Shown: positions 34,791-45,026, counted from the stretch's first letter. The stretch is 64,000 bases of DNA from Noviherbaspirillum massiliense JC206 (GCF_000312045.1 NZ_HE978634.1:1420098-1484097), one strand, 5' to 3'. Made by a program: numbers and translations. The notes: generated by a model from the sequence alone, not told the origin.

Positions 34791-36074
34791 CTACACCAGC
34801 CCTTCGAACAGCAATACGTCGACCGGGTCGCCTGCGCTCACGCTGCCCTGCTCGTGGTGCAGCACTACCATGCAATTGGCTTCCGACATCGAGCGCAGAA
34901 TGCCTGAACCCTGCGAGCCGGTGATGCGCACTTGCTGGTTGCCCTCGGCATCGCGCGACAGGATGCCTCGCTGGTATTCGGTGCGCCCCGGTTTCTTGCG
35001 GATTGCCGACTGCGACTTGACACGCATGAGCGGCAGCGGCTCGGCGTTCGCGCCCATCATGTGCATAAGGGCATCGCGCGCGAAGAAATAAAAGGTCACC
35101 ATGACCGCGACCGGGTTGCCGGGCAAGCCGAAGAGATAGGCGCTCCTCGCGCCGGAAGAAATCCTGCCGAATGCCATCGGCCGCCCCGGCCGCATGCCGA
35201 TCCGCCAGAATGCAACGTCGCCCAGCCTGGCCATCATTTGCCTCGTGTAATCCGCTTCGCCGACTGAGACACCGCCCGAGGTAATGACGGCGTCCGCGTT
35301 TTCGCAGGCTGAACGGAATGCCGCCTCCAGCGACGCCGGGTCGTCCTTGACCACGCCCATGTCGATGAGTTCGCAGCCGAGCCGGGTCAGCATGCCGTAT
35401 ATCGTGTAGCGGTTGCTGTCGTACACGCAGCCTTCGTCGAGCGGTTCGCCGATGGAGCGCAGTTCGTCACCGGTGGAAAAGAAGGCCACGCGCAGACGTC
35501 GTTGCACGGGAACTTCGGCAATGCCAAGCGAAGCCAGCAATCCGATGTCCGCCGGCCGCAAAATTTTCCCCTTGCCAAGTGCGGGGTGGCCGGCGCGCAG
35601 GTCTTCGCCTTTCAGGCGCCTATTGTCACCGGTCTTCACGACATCCGCCGGAATCGTCACCGAAGTGTCGGAAGCCTGCTGGGTGAATTCCTGAGGCACG
35701 ACGGTATCGCAGCCGGCCGGCATCACGGCGCCAGTCATGATGCGTACGCATTCGCCGTTGCCAACTTCGCCGCGGTAAGCCTGGCCGGCCAGCGCGGTTC
35801 CAACGATGCGCAGCGCCGTTTGCCCGCCAGCAAGTTCGGAGCCGCGCAAGGCATAGCCATCCATCGCGGAATTGTCATGTGCCGGGACATTGATCGGAGA
35901 GATCACATCGGCTGCCAGTACCCGGCCAAGGGCGGCGCGCACCGCAACCTTCTCGACCGCGTTGATGGGGGCGATGTATTCCCGGATGATGTGCTGGGCT
36001 TGCGCAACCGGGACGGCGTCGGGGTCGTAGTCCGACAGGCAGCTGACGACGTCGGAAAGCGTGGTGTAATTCAT
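34791..36074 (-). CDS. moeA: molybdopterin molybdotransferase
   Basis: A 427-residue MoeA, which inserts molybdate into adenylylated molybdopterin. The N-terminal HDNSAMDGYALRG signature is followed by the MogA-like domain with SGGVSVGEADYT and GMRPGRPMAFG, FGLPGNPVAVMV, and the C-terminal domain IV. It is the last gene of the moaA-mobA-moeA operon and overlaps mobA by four bases (ATGA). Confidence 0.95.
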   Translation of the reverse strand: MNYTTLSDVVSCLSDYDPDAVPVAQAQHIIREYIAPINAVEKVAVRAALGRVLAADVISPINVPAHDNSAMDGYALRGSELAGGQTALRIVGTALAGQAYRGEVGNGECVRIMTGAVMPAGCDTVVPQEFTQQASDTSVTIPADVVKTGDNRRLKGEDLRAGHPALGKGKILRPADIGLLASLGIAEVPVQRRLRVAFFSTGDELRSIGEPLDEGCVYDSNRYTIYGMLTRLGCELIDMGVVKDDPASLEAAFRSACENADAVITSGGVSVGEADYTRQMMARLGDVAFWRIGMRPGRPMAFGRISSGARSAYLFGLPGNPVAVMVTFYFFARDALMHMMGANAEPLPLMRVKSQSAIRKKPGRTEYQRGILSRDAEGNQQVRITGSQGSGILRSMSEANCMVVLHHEQGSVSAGDPVDVLLFEGLV

Positions 36075-36655
36075 TGCGCTTCAAATTTCTGCAAGTCTTC
36101 AAGCGTATTGATGTTGCGGAAGGCATCCGCGTCCGCGAACTGCACTTCGGCCACGCGCAGCGAGGCGTACCAGGCATCGACCTTGCGACCGCCGCGTTGC
36201 AGGAAATCGGCGAGATGCGGAAGCAGCGCGGTTTTCAGCAGGCAGAACACCGGATGCGGCTGGCGCTCCTGTCCTTCGCCGGTCATTGCAACGGCGAGGT
36301 CGGCCTGCTGCACCTGCAAGGCAGTGTTCAGGCTGGCGACGAGGTCGGCCGGAAGAAAGGGCGAATCGCATGGTGCAGTCACGAGGAGAGGTGTATCGCA
36401 ATGGACCAGGCCGGCATGCAGGCCGGCGAGCGGCCCGGCAAACCCGGTGATTTCATCCGGCCATACCGGTACACCGAACTGGCGATACGCTTCGAGGTTC
36501 TGGTTCGCATTGATCATCACCCGATCGACTTGGGGCGCCAGCCGCGCGAGCACATGTGCCGCCATCGGTTTGCCGCGAAAAGGCTGGAGGCCTTTGTCCA
36601 CATGTCCCATGCGGGAGCCGCGGCCGCCGGCAAGAATCAGTCCCGTGATTGACAT
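36071..36655 (-). CDS. mobA: molybdenum cofactor guanylyltransferase
   Basis: A protein of about 194 residues that attaches GMP to molybdopterin to form the MGD cofactor. It begins ITGLILAGGRGSRMGHVDKGL, the nucleotidyltransferase signature, with LVTAPCDSPFLP further on. The frame extends upstream to 36781, but the ATG at 36655 is the true start: GGAGG lies eight bases before it and the signature lies at the N terminus. It is four bases after moaA and overlaps moeA. Confidence 0.93.
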   Translation of the reverse strand: MSITGLILAGGRGSRMGHVDKGLQPFRGKPMAAHVLARLAPQVDRVMINANQNLEAYRQFGVPVWPDEITGFAGPLAGLHAGLVHCDTPLLVTAPCDSPFLPADLVASLNTALQVQQADLAVAMTGEGQERQPHPVFCLLKTALLPHLADFLQRGGRKVDAWYASLRVAEVQFADADAFRNINTLEDLQKFEAQ

Positions 36656-36659
36656 TCCG

Positions 36660-37772
36660 TCAGCCTCCGATATAGGACATCTCGATTTTCTGCAACTTCC
36701 GCAGTTCCGCGGTTTGGGCGGTTCTGGTCTCCGAATAGCGGTCGCTGCGCGCGCGCCAGAGATGGGCGACTGCAGTGGCAAGCTCTTCGTCGGAGCGACC
36801 GCTGCGCAGCAGTGCCCTCAGGTCGTGGCCACTCGTGGCAAACAGGCAGGTGTACAGTTTGCCTTCGGTGGACAGTCGAGCTCGGGTGCATTCGTGGCAA
36901 AAGGCCTGAGTTACGCTGGAAATGACGCCGATCTCGCCGCTGCCGTCGAGATAGCGCCAGCGCTCGGCGGTTTCACCGCTGTAGTTGGGCTCGGCCTCGG
37001 CCAGCGGCATCTCGGTGCTGATGCGGCGCACCACTTCGGCAGAAGGCACCACTTCATCCATTTTCCAGCCGTTGCTGGCGCCGACATCCATGTATTCGAT
37101 GAAGCGCAGGATGAAGGGCGATCCCTTGAAATGGCGTGCCATTGGCACGATTTCGCGGTCATTCAAGCCGGCCTTGACCACCATGTTGATCTTGATTGGC
37201 CCCAGCCCGACCTTGTGCGCGACTTCTATGCCGTGCAACACCTGCGATACCGGGAAATCCACATCATTCATGCGGCGGAAGATGGCATCGTCGAGGGAAT
37301 CGAGGGACACCGTCACGCGCTTCAGACCTGCGTCCTTGAGTGCCTGAGCCTTGCGGGCAAGGAGCGATCCGTTGGTGGTCAGGGTCAAATCCAGTTCCCT
37401 TCCATCCGGTGTCCTAAGCTCGCTCAGCATGGCGATCAGTTTCTCGATGTGCTTGCGCAGCAGGGGCTCGCCGCCGGTAAGCCGGATCTTCTGTACGCCG
37501 TGAGCAACGAAGATCTTTGCGATGCGGGTAATCTCTTCAAACGAGAGCAATGCCTCATGTGGCAGGAATGCATAATTCTTGTCGAAGACTTCCTTTGGCA
37601 TGCAGTACACGCAACGGAAGTTGCAGCGGTCGGTCACCGAGATCCGCAAATCATGCAGCGGGCGCGCGAGCGCATCGGCAAGCAGGCCTGTCGGCTGTTC
37701 CAGCATGGAAGGAATCGCCGGCACGCTGTCGCGATGACGAAGATCGATAACGGGAATGAATTTCTCTGTCAT
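36660..37772 (-). CDS. moaA: GTP 3',8-cyclase
   Basis: A 370-residue radical SAM enzyme starting molybdenum cofactor synthesis from GTP. The SAM cluster motif is C50-x3-C54-x2-C57 (CNFRCVYC), the second cluster is in the [18 protein letters not shown] segment, and the chain ends in the Gly-Gly typical of MoaA. It has an N-terminal extension of roughly 40 residues before the first conserved strand. It is the first recognised gene of the operon; a small frame just upstream overlaps its ATG. Confidence 0.95.
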   Translation of the reverse strand: MTEKFIPVIDLRHRDSVPAIPSMLEQPTGLLADALARPLHDLRISVTDRCNFRCVYCMPKEVFDKNYAFLPHEALLSFEEITRIAKIFVAHGVQKIRLTGGEPLLRKHIEKLIAMLSELRTPDGRELDLTLTTNGSLLARKAQALKDAGLKRVTVSLDSLDDAIFRRMNDVDFPVSQVLHGIEVAHKVGLGPIKINMVVKAGLNDREIVPMARHFKGSPFILRFIEYMDVGASNGWKMDEVVPSAEVVRRISTEMPLAEAEPNYSGETAERWRYLDGSGEIGVISSVTQAFCHECTRARLSTEGKLYTCLFATSGHDLRALLRSGRSDEELATAVAHLWRARSDRYSETRTAQTAELRKLQKIEMSYIGG

Positions 37773-38140
37773 TGCGGAATTTCGAAGCGATATGCTGCGG
37801 CAGAGAGGCGGTTGCAGTTAAGACAAATAAGATACCACGAGCCCCGTGAGTGCGCACAGGAAGTTCGGGTCAGTCGCCCCAAGTTTGAGGCGGGGCAGGG
37901 GGAGCAGGAAGCGACGGCAATTCGGGCTGCTGCCCAGCCACAGTCCCTGGGCGGAATGTGGTGATGAACGACATGCCATGCAAAGAATACCGCGAGGCTG
38001 ACGACGAGCCCTTTTACCGGCGCGGAAATCGGAGTCAGCAGCGACGTCGGTCTGATTTTGCCGTGGATCGATTCCACTCGCGCGAATGGAATATCCATGG
38101 CGGCAAGCGCCAGGAAGGCGATTATGGCAACCCGGATCAC
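37769..38140 (-). CDS. possible small membrane protein upstream of moaA
   Basis: A 123-codon frame with a GTG start whose TGA overlaps the moaA ATG (ATGA), as in coupled genes. The first about 65 residues contain two hydrophobic stretches ([15 protein letters not shown] and [18 protein letters not shown]) and look protein-like, whereas the Cys-rich second half does not. A frameshift or chance frame is possible. No family recognised. Confidence 0.25.
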   Translation of the reverse strand: MIRVAIIAFLALAAMDIPFARVESIHGKIRPTSLLTPISAPVKGLVVSLAVFFAWHVVHHHIPPRDCGWAAARIAVASCSPCPASNLGRLTRTSCAHSRGSWYLICLNCNRLSAAAYRFEIPQ

Positions 38141-38400
38141 CCATCCGCTTTCAGGCTCCGGGCCCGCTCCAATAAGCTTTCGGTAAGCGCGATCGCTGCC
38201 TTGATGCTACATAGAATGTCATTGACTGTCGGCAGATCGCAAGAGGCACCATAAACGCCCCTGGTTTAAACTGGACTGGAAGGATTTCGCCGGACTGATC
38301 GAAGCAGCATGTCTTTTCGCGACCGTGGCAGTCATATTCCTCCGATCATCTGCGCGCCTGGTGAATTGCGTTGCGTTCACATGGGTCCCAAGTGCAGACA
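38141..38400. other. non-coding stretch between the moaA side and rne
   Basis: No gene was recognised. It should contain the promoter of the moa operon on the minus strand, but no clear consensus pair was identified. Confidence 0.4.
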
Positions 38401-38430
38401 ACAAAAAAGGGGCACTAGCCCCTTTTTTGT
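38401..38430 (-). terminator. rne terminator
   Basis: A perfect 13-bp stem (38401-38413 with 38418-38430), an ACTA loop, a GGGGC/GCCCC core and A/T runs at both sides lie 42 bases after the rne stop codon. It could work in both directions. Confidence 0.9.
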
Positions 38431-38471
38431 ATTCGCTGCGCTTTATCCCTTGGAGGGAAAAGCCTATGCCA

Positions 38472-41300
38472 TCAGCGCCTTGTTTCCACCTGAATCAAAG
38501 GCTCGGTGGAAAGCGGCGGAAGCGGCTTGCGCTCCCGAGGCACACGCGGAGGCGGGACGATTTTCGCAGCCGCTTCCTGTGCCGCCCGCAGTTTCTCCGG
38601 GTCGGTTACCGCGAGCGTCAAGCCAGCGGCTTCCAGCACTTCGCGCAAGGAATCGATAGGCATCGGCGCCGGGACGACGTTGGTGTTCGCCGAGACCGCT
38701 GGAGTCGATAAAGCCGTATCTTTTGCGGACTCGACCGGGACGGCGGCCGTTTCCTGCTTTTCGGGCACAGCGGCATGAACAGGAGCGGGTTCAGCCTCAG
38801 TCTCGGTCTGAGAGACCGCTGCCAACTCGGCTTCAGCGCTGGCCGGTACGCTGGCTGCTTCTGCTGCGACCTCGGGCACGACCGAGATGACTTCCTTTAC
38901 CGTTACCGTTTCGGTTTCCACGACTGAGGCGGCAGCCGCAGCAATCTCGGGAATTGCGGATTCCTGAGCTTCGGCTTCGTTCGTCACTGCTTCAGAGGCT
39001 GCGCCGTCGTTTTCGCCGATGGATTCGATGCCTTCGGCGGTGTCGCGGTCACGGCGGTTGCGGTTGCGGCCACCGCGGCGCCGGCGCCGGCGGCGCTCTT
39101 CACCTTCGCCGGTATCGCTTTCCGGTCCATTGCCAGGCGGAACAGCATTGACTGCCGTATCAGCCACAGCCATGGTACCCGGGGCCGGGACCGGTGCTGC
39201 TGCGGCGGCAAGCGGTGCGGCAGCATTTTCCGGGACTGGCACGGCCGCCGGCGCTTCCTTGCGTTCTTCACGCTGGCGCTGCTGACGATCCCCATTATTG
39301 CCGTTACCGCTGTTGCGCTCGCGGCGACCTTCTTCGCGTGACTGGCGTGGTTCGCGTGCTTCACGCGGTTCACGCGGCTGGCGCGCTGCTGGCTGGGCTT
39401 CGGCTGCACCGCCAGGCATCGGCTTGGTATTTGCCTCGCGCGCATCAATGCGGCTGCCTTCGCGCTCTTCATTGCGATCCCTACCACCGCGCCCGCGGTT
39501 GCGGCCACGCTGGTTGCGGTTGTTGCGTTCACGTGCAGGCTGGGCTTTTTCTTCCACCGCAGGAGCAGGCGCGGGCGCAGGCGGCACGGCCTTCTTGCGG
39601 AAAAATCCGAACATCCTGCTGAAGAAGCCTTCTTCAGCAGGCGCCATCACGGCAGGAGTGGGCTCGACTGGCTTGCGCTCGACGATGGGCGCCGGCTGGT
39701 CCGGCGTAATTCCCTTGACCACCGCTTCCTGGCGAGGCCTGACTTCTTCCTTCTGCCGTTTGTTGTAACTGATGTCGGTCTCAGCCTGCTCCGCCATGGC
39801 ATAGCTGGCCTGGGTCTCTTCCAGACGCGGATCGTCGGTCTTGATGCGCTCGAGCTTGTAGTGAGGCGTTTCCAGATGCTTGTTCGGGATCAGGATGATG
39901 GTGACACGGTGGCGGGTTTCGATCTTCAGGATCTCGCCGCGCTTTTCATTCAGCAGGAATGCTGCGACGTCTACCGGTGCCTGAACATGGATGGCAGCCG
40001 AATTTTCCTTCATCGCTTCTTCCTGGATGATACGCAGGACTTGCAATGCCGAGGATTCTGTATCGCGGATATGGCCGGTGCCGTTGCAGCGCGGGCAGGT
40101 CACGTGGCTGCCTTCGGACAGGGAGGGACGCAGGCGCTGGCGCGACAATTCCATCAGGCCGAAGCGGGAAATCTTGCCCATCTGGACACGGGCGCGGTCG
40201 TAGCGCAGCGCATCCTTGAGGCGTGTCTCGACTTCACGCTGGTTTTTCGCGTTTTCCATGTCGATGAAGTCGATCACGATCAAGCCACCCAGGTCGCGCA
40301 GGCGCAACTGGCGCGCCACTTCATCGGCTGCCTCGAGGTTCGTATGAAGGGCCGTGGTTTCGATATCGGTTCCGCGGGTGGCACGTGCCGAGTTGACGTC
40401 GATCGATACCAGCGCTTCGGTATGGTCGATCACGATGGCGCCGCCCGAGGGCAGCGGAACGGTGCGGGAATACGCGGTCTCGATCTGGTGCTCGATCTGG
40501 AAGCGCGAGAACAGCGGCACGTCGTCCCGGTAACGCTTGACCCGGTTCACCATGTCCGGCATCACGTGGCTCATGAACTGTTGCGCCTGTTCATGAATAT
40601 CGTCGGTATCGATCAGGATTTCACCGATGTCAGGCTGGAAGTAATCGCGGATCGCACGGATCACCAGCGAGGATTCCTGGTAAATCAGGAAGGCGCCGGA
40701 GGCGGACTGGCCGGCGCTTTCGATTGCGCGCCACAGTTGCATCAGGTAATTCAAATCCCACTGCAGTTCCTCGACGCTGCGCCCAATGCCGGCAGTCCGA
40801 GCAATGACGGACATGCCCGACGGCAGGTCAAGCTTGTCCATGGTCTCGCGCAGTTCCTGACGATCTTCGCCTTCGACGCGGCGTGACACGCCGCCACCGC
40901 GCGGATTGTTGGGCATCAATACGAGGTAGCGGCCGGCAAGGGAAATAAAGGAGGTCAGGGCGGCGCCCTTGTTGCCACGCTCTTCCTTCTCGACCTGAAC
41001 CACGATTTCCTGGCCTTCGCGCAGCGCTTCCTTGATGGTGGCATTGCGCACATCCACGCCATCACGGAAATAGCTGCGAGCCACTTCCTTGAAAGGCAGG
41101 AAGCCGTGGCGCTCTTCGCCATAATTGACAAAGCAGGCTTCCAGGGAAGGTTCGATGCGGGTAATGACGCCTTTATAAATATTGGATTTGCGCTGTTCGC
41201 GCCCGGTCGTCTCGATGTCGATGTCGATCAGCTTTTGTCCGTCGACAATAGCTACGCGCAACTCTTCCTGCTGCGTAGCGTTGAACAACATGCGTTTCAT
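38472..41300 (-). CDS. rne: ribonuclease E
   Basis: A 942-residue endoribonuclease, the core of RNA decay and rRNA/tRNA processing. The N-terminal half has the S1 domain, the FVNYGEERHGFLP 5'-sensor region, the DNase I-like catalytic domain (ALVSIDVNSARATRG and LGGLIVIDFIDM carrying the metal-binding aspartates) and the Zn-link CPRCNGTG. From about residue 510 the protein is low-complexity: Arg-rich and Glu/Ala/Val-rich stretches expected to bind RNA and degradosome partners. The ending LIQVETRR is basic. A long leader upstream is consistent with the autoregulated 5' UTR known for rne. Confidence 0.95.
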   Translation of the reverse strand: MKRMLFNATQQEELRVAIVDGQKLIDIDIETTGREQRKSNIYKGVITRIEPSLEACFVNYGEERHGFLPFKEVARSYFRDGVDVRNATIKEALREGQEIVVQVEKEERGNKGAALTSFISLAGRYLVLMPNNPRGGGVSRRVEGEDRQELRETMDKLDLPSGMSVIARTAGIGRSVEELQWDLNYLMQLWRAIESAGQSASGAFLIYQESSLVIRAIRDYFQPDIGEILIDTDDIHEQAQQFMSHVMPDMVNRVKRYRDDVPLFSRFQIEHQIETAYSRTVPLPSGGAIVIDHTEALVSIDVNSARATRGTDIETTALHTNLEAADEVARQLRLRDLGGLIVIDFIDMENAKNQREVETRLKDALRYDRARVQMGKISRFGLMELSRQRLRPSLSEGSHVTCPRCNGTGHIRDTESSALQVLRIIQEEAMKENSAAIHVQAPVDVAAFLLNEKRGEILKIETRHRVTIILIPNKHLETPHYKLERIKTDDPRLEETQASYAMAEQAETDISYNKRQKEEVRPRQEAVVKGITPDQPAPIVERKPVEPTPAVMAPAEEGFFSRMFGFFRKKAVPPAPAPAPAVEEKAQPARERNNRNQRGRNRGRGGRDRNEEREGSRIDAREANTKPMPGGAAEAQPAARQPREPREAREPRQSREEGRRERNSGNGNNGDRQQRQREERKEAPAAVPVPENAAAPLAAAAAPVPAPGTMAVADTAVNAVPPGNGPESDTGEGEERRRRRRRGGRNRNRRDRDTAEGIESIGENDGAASEAVTNEAEAQESAIPEIAAAAASVVETETVTVKEVISVVPEVAAEAASVPASAEAELAAVSQTETEAEPAPVHAAVPEKQETAAVPVESAKDTALSTPAVSANTNVVPAPMPIDSLREVLEAAGLTLAVTDPEKLRAAQEAAAKIVPPPRVPRERKPLPPLSTEPLIQVETRR

Positions 41301-41873
41301 TTTATTGTGCTCCGTGGCCTTGAGGCCTTTCTAATACTGCCGGCGATAGCTTCTAACGCGCGCTGCAGTCAGGTACAGGGATGTACGCGAGGACGGAGTG
41401 TCTGGGAGATGGAATTGCCTTGGTGAGCGGCAGCACGGATTGAACTGGCTGGTGCCGCAATCGGGCGCGGATGGAGCTGAGCGGGTTGCCGGCCGCATGT
41501 CCTTGCCAAGCGGCAGCGCTCCTCATGGGAGCGCGTCGTGCGAGGCAGCAAGCGACTTGATTGAACTAAACGAAACATGGTTCAGCGGCATCGGCAAACG
41601 AATTTCAACTACATCAACCGGCGAGCAATGCTGGTGCGCATGGTGCTAGCCGGACTTATCCTTGTAATCCAAACATTCTTGTCCAGCATCCTTACGCTCT
41701 ATCCGATTACAACAGCGGTGCAACCCTGATGCGCGTATGGATGATGCATACACATCTTTTCCGTCGAATTTGCAATCAGCGAGGCTGACGGAAGAGCCCC
41801 TGTGTAGAATGTGCTTTTTATTCTTACACGCGCAGCCGTTCTGTAACTGCTGCAAAACAATTATATATTCAAA
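41301..41873. other. divergent rne-rluC intergenic region
   Basis: This 573-bp stretch contains no coding frame with protein-like character. In many proteobacteria rne has a long structured 5' UTR through which RNase E controls its own mRNA, and this segment is long enough for one. The part near 41700-41870 is A/T-rich and probably contains both promoters; a TATATATT near 41859 is a possible -10 region for rluC. Confidence 0.5.
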
Positions 41874-42890
41874 ATGAAGGACTTAGCGAATTTTTCTGGG
41901 AATCTGGCGCAAAGTTCCGCGCCCAACCAGTTGTCACAAGTCCCTCCGCAGGCCCGGCTGGTGACGATTTCCGAGGAAGAAGCCGAGCAGCGTATCGACA
42001 ATTTTCTGCTGCGCATCTGCAAGGGCGTACCGAAAAGCCATATCTACCGAGTGTTGCGTTCTGGCGAAGTGCGCGTCAATAAAGGCCGCGTCGACCAGAC
42101 TTATCGTCTGAAGGGCGGAGACGTGGTGCGCATTCCGCCGATACGGATTGCAGAAAAGGCAGCCCAAATTGTGCCGGGATCCGAGTTCTCGGTATTGTTT
42201 GAAGACAATTATTTGTTGATCATCGACAAACCCGCCGGCGTGGCGGTACACGGCGGCTCCGGCGTCAGTTACGGCGTCATCGAGCAGCTGCGCGCAGCGC
42301 GTCCGCAGGCAAAATTTCTTGAACTGATCCATCGCCTGGACCGCGAGACATCCGGCATCCTGATGCTGGCGAAGAAGCGCTCTGCTTTGACTAATCTGCA
42401 CGAACAAATCCGGGCAGGGCGGCTGGATAAGCGCTATTTGACCTTGGTGCATGGAGATTGGCAAAATCCGCGTCAGCACATCAAGTTGCCGTTATTTAAA
42501 TACCTCACGGCCGATGGCGAGCGCAGGGTCAGGGTGCAGGCAGACGGCTTGCCATCCCACACGGTTTTCAACCTGATCAGGAGATATGGTTCTTTCGTCC
42601 TGCTGGAGGCAGAGCTGAAAACCGGTCGTACCCATCAGATCCGGGTGCATCTTGCCTCAAGCGGGTTCCCGATCGTGGGGGATGAGAAGTATGGCGACTT
42701 CGGGCTGAATCGGGCCTTGCAAAAACCGGATGGAACCAGGATTGCATTGAAGCGCATGTTTCTGCATGCGCACAGTATCACCTTTCTTCATCCGGAAACC
42801 GAACAACCGGTCAATATCAAAGCCCCGCTGCCGCGAGAATGCGAGCAGTTTTTGAACAGTCTGGCAAGGCCGCCGTCGCAGGTGCAGTGA
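41874..42890 (+). CDS. rluC: 23S rRNA pseudouridine synthase RluC
   Basis: A 338-residue enzyme that isomerises uridines in 23S rRNA. An N-terminal S4 RNA-binding domain (QRIDNFLLRICKGVPKSHIYR) is followed by the RluA-type catalytic domain, with HRLDRETSG carrying the catalytic Asp156, and KTGRTHQIRVH and HAHSITFLHP further on. RluC is favoured over RluD by its adjacency to rne, a common arrangement. It is followed by a HAD phosphatase gene 61 bases later. Confidence 0.93.
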   Translation: MKDLANFSGNLAQSSAPNQLSQVPPQARLVTISEEEAEQRIDNFLLRICKGVPKSHIYRVLRSGEVRVNKGRVDQTYRLKGGDVVRIPPIRIAEKAAQIVPGSEFSVLFEDNYLLIIDKPAGVAVHGGSGVSYGVIEQLRAARPQAKFLELIHRLDRETSGILMLAKKRSALTNLHEQIRAGRLDKRYLTLVHGDWQNPRQHIKLPLFKYLTADGERRVRVQADGLPSHTVFNLIRRYGSFVLLEAELKTGRTHQIRVHLASSGFPIVGDEKYGDFGLNRALQKPDGTRIALKRMFLHAHSITFLHPETEQPVNIKAPLPRECEQFLNSLARPPSQVQ

Positions 42891-42951
42891 AGGCAGTAGC
42901 CGAGCAGGAATCGAACGAGAGCGAGGCAGCGCAGGCTGCCGGAATAGAAAT

Positions 42952-43611
42952 ATGGCGAGAAAGCGATTTGACCTGATCGTATTCGATTGGGACGGCACTC
43001 TGATGGATAGCACGGCGACTATCGTAAAATGCATTCAGGCTGCCGCAAAGGATCTGGGCCTGCCCATACCGGACCGGAAGTCCGCTTCCTATGTCATCGG
43101 CCTGAGCTTGCAGGACGCGATGCAAACGGTTCTCCCGGACCTCGATCCAAAGCATTATCCGCGCATGGTCGAAAGATATCGCTATCACTATCTGACTAAG
43201 GACAAGGGATTGTCGTTGTTCGATGGCGTACGCGAAATGCTTGCCGAATTGTCCCAACAGGGCTATTTCCTGGCAGTGGCGACCGGCAAGAGCCGTGTCG
43301 GATTGAACCGGGCGCTCGATGCAGCGCAATTGCTGTCGGTTTTCGATGCCACGCGCTGTGCCGATGAAACCTTTTCCAAGCCGCATCCGGCAATGCTGCA
43401 GGAATTGACTCGCGAGCTCGGTCAGGACATAGGGCGCACGGTCATGATCGGCGACACCACGCACGATCTGCAAATGGCTCTCAACGCTGGTGCAGCAGGG
43501 ATTGCTGTCCATTATGGTGCACATGCGGCCGATGAACTGGAGGCGCTGAATCCGGTGTTCTCTGCCGGCTCGGTGCAGGAGTTGCACGCCTGGCTGAATG
43601 AAAATGCGTAA
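42952..43611 (+). CDS. HAD-IA family hydrolase (phosphoglycolate phosphatase-like)
   Basis: A 219-residue HAD phosphatase. Motif I is FDWDGTLMDS (nucleophile Asp12, acid Asp14), motif II lies in VATGKSR, and motifs III/IV are SKPHP and MIGDTTHD. The cap between motifs I and II is of the small helical subclass IA type. Phosphoglycolate or a pyrimidine nucleotide is a common substrate of relatives; the natural one is unknown. It lies in a row with rluC, the Rieske protein and sppA. Confidence 0.9.
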   Translation: MARKRFDLIVFDWDGTLMDSTATIVKCIQAAAKDLGLPIPDRKSASYVIGLSLQDAMQTVLPDLDPKHYPRMVERYRYHYLTKDKGLSLFDGVREMLAELSQQGYFLAVATGKSRVGLNRALDAAQLLSVFDATRCADETFSKPHPAMLQELTRELGQDIGRTVMIGDTTHDLQMALNAGAAGIAVHYGAHAADELEALNPVFSAGSVQELHAWLNENA

Positions 43612-43619
43612 GTGCGCCA

Positions 43620-43991
43620 ATGGATGATCCCGCCATTTTTATTTGTGCTTCGGAGGTGCTCAAGGACGGCGGCAAGGGAGTGCGATTTCCGCTTACAGCC
43701 GGGGGTGAGGACGGCGTCGGTTTTGTCGTACGCTACGGCAGCACGGTATACGGCTATCTGAACCGGTGTGCCCATGTGCCAATTGAGCTCGACTGGAATG
43801 AAGGCGAGTTTTTTGAATCGAGCGGCCTATATCTGATGTGTTCGACCCATGGAGCCATCTATTTCCCGGAAAACGGAAAATGCGCCGGGGGGCCATGCCG
43901 CGGCGGACGCTTGCGCTCCATCAGGGTATTTGAAAAAGACAATCAGGTATTCTGGCAACCCGATGATTACATAAGGCCCGTAAGGGCATAG
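43620..43991 (+). CDS. Rieske [2Fe-2S] domain protein
   Basis: A 123-residue single-domain ferredoxin-like protein. The cluster ligands are C50-x-H52 (CAH) and C74-x2-H77 (CSTH), spaced as in Rieske domains. There is no signal peptide, so it is cytoplasmic. It lies eight bases after the HAD gene and 15 before sppA, an order often seen in Burkholderiales. The electron partner is unknown. Confidence 0.92.
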   Translation: MDDPAIFICASEVLKDGGKGVRFPLTAGGEDGVGFVVRYGSTVYGYLNRCAHVPIELDWNEGEFFESSGLYLMCSTHGAIYFPENGKCAGGPCRGGRLRSIRVFEKDNQVFWQPDDYIRPVRA

Positions 43992-44006
43992 AGCAAGGAA
44001 AGCAAG

Positions 44007-45026
44007 ATGACCAATGAGAATTCCCGGGAAGGTGGCCAATCTTATGCGGGTCCGTCCGGGCAAAATGATGCGCAGGCGACCAGAAGAGGCAACTGGGAAA
44101 GAGAGTTGCTGGAAAAGCTTGCATTTGAAACATTGAGGGAGCAGCGGGCGCGTCGCCGCTGGAACATCTTCTTCCGTTTGATAACGTTGGGAATTGCTGG
44201 CTTCATCCTGTGGGCGGTCTTGGACCTGGGTGGAGGCAGCGGGGACGCTGTGGGCCGGCATACCGCATTGATCGAAATCGATGGAACCATCGAAGGCGGC
44301 AGTGGGACTGGTTCCGCTGATTCGGTGATTCCTGCTCTCAACCAGGCATTTTCCGACGAGGGTTCTGTAGGCGTCGTACTACGTATCAATAGTCCCGGCG
44401 GCAGCCCGGTGCAGGCGGGGATGATCAATGATGAAATCACACGCTTGCGCAAGGCTTACCCGCGCAAGCCCTTGTATGTTGTAGTAGATGAAATATGTGC
44501 CTCTGGTGGATATTATATTGCTGTGGCTGCCGACAAAATTTTTGTCAATAAGGCCAGCATTGTCGGCTCGATCGGCGTCCTGATGGATGGTTTTGGTTTC
44601 ACCGGCTTGATGGACAAGGTCGGCGTGGAGCGTCGGCTGATGACTGCAGGTGAAAACAAGGGCTTCATGGATCCATTCAGCCCGCAAACGCAGAGCCAGA
44701 AGACCTATGCGCAGGAACTGCTCAACGAAGTGCATCAGCAATTCATTGATGTCGTGCGCAAAGGCCGCGGCAAGCGTCTCAAGGAAACGCCGCAGACTTT
44801 TTCCGGCTTGTTCTGGATAGGTTCGAAAGCGGTCGAGATGGGCCTGGCCGATGGATTCGGTACCGTGGATACGGTGGCACGCGACGAATTGAAGGCCGAA
44901 GACATAGTGGATTACACACAGCGCGAGGGGCTTTCGGATCGTTTGCTGAAAAAGTTCGGCGGAGCAGTGGGCAGCGCGGCTGTAGCCTCAATCTGGAGCC
45001 ACGCCAGACCAGCGGGCATCAGATGA
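44007..45026 (+). CDS. sppA: S49 family signal peptide peptidase SppA
   Basis: A 339-residue membrane-anchored protease of the short SppA type that clears cleaved signal peptides. One transmembrane helix spans residues about 53-73. The Ser/Lys dyad is Ser166 (ICASGGYY) and Lys218 (AGENKGF), spaced as in Bacillus SppA. GSIGVLMDGFGFTGLMDKVGV is typical of the family. It ends 258 bases before the terminator of the next intergenic unit. Confidence 0.93.
   Translation: MTNENSREGGQSYAGPSGQNDAQATRRGNWERELLEKLAFETLREQRARRRWNIFFRLITLGIAGFILWAVLDLGGGSGDAVGRHTALIEIDGTIEGGSGTGSADSVIPALNQAFSDEGSVGVVLRINSPGGSPVQAGMINDEITRLRKAYPRKPLYVVVDEICASGGYYIAVAADKIFVNKASIVGSIGVLMDGFGFTGLMDKVGVERRLMTAGENKGFMDPFSPQTQSQKTYAQELLNEVHQQFIDVVRKGRGKRLKETPQTFSGLFWIGSKAVEMGLADGFGTVDTVARDELKAEDIVDYTQREGLSDRLLKKFGGAVGSAAVASIWSHARPAGIR

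Noticed and set aside
35502-37964. 820-codon plus-strand frame across moeA, mobA and moaA
   Set aside because: The opposite strand encodes three well-recognised enzymes with ideal operon spacing. The long open frame results from GC-rich codon bias and shows no domain or Shine-Dalgarno sequence.
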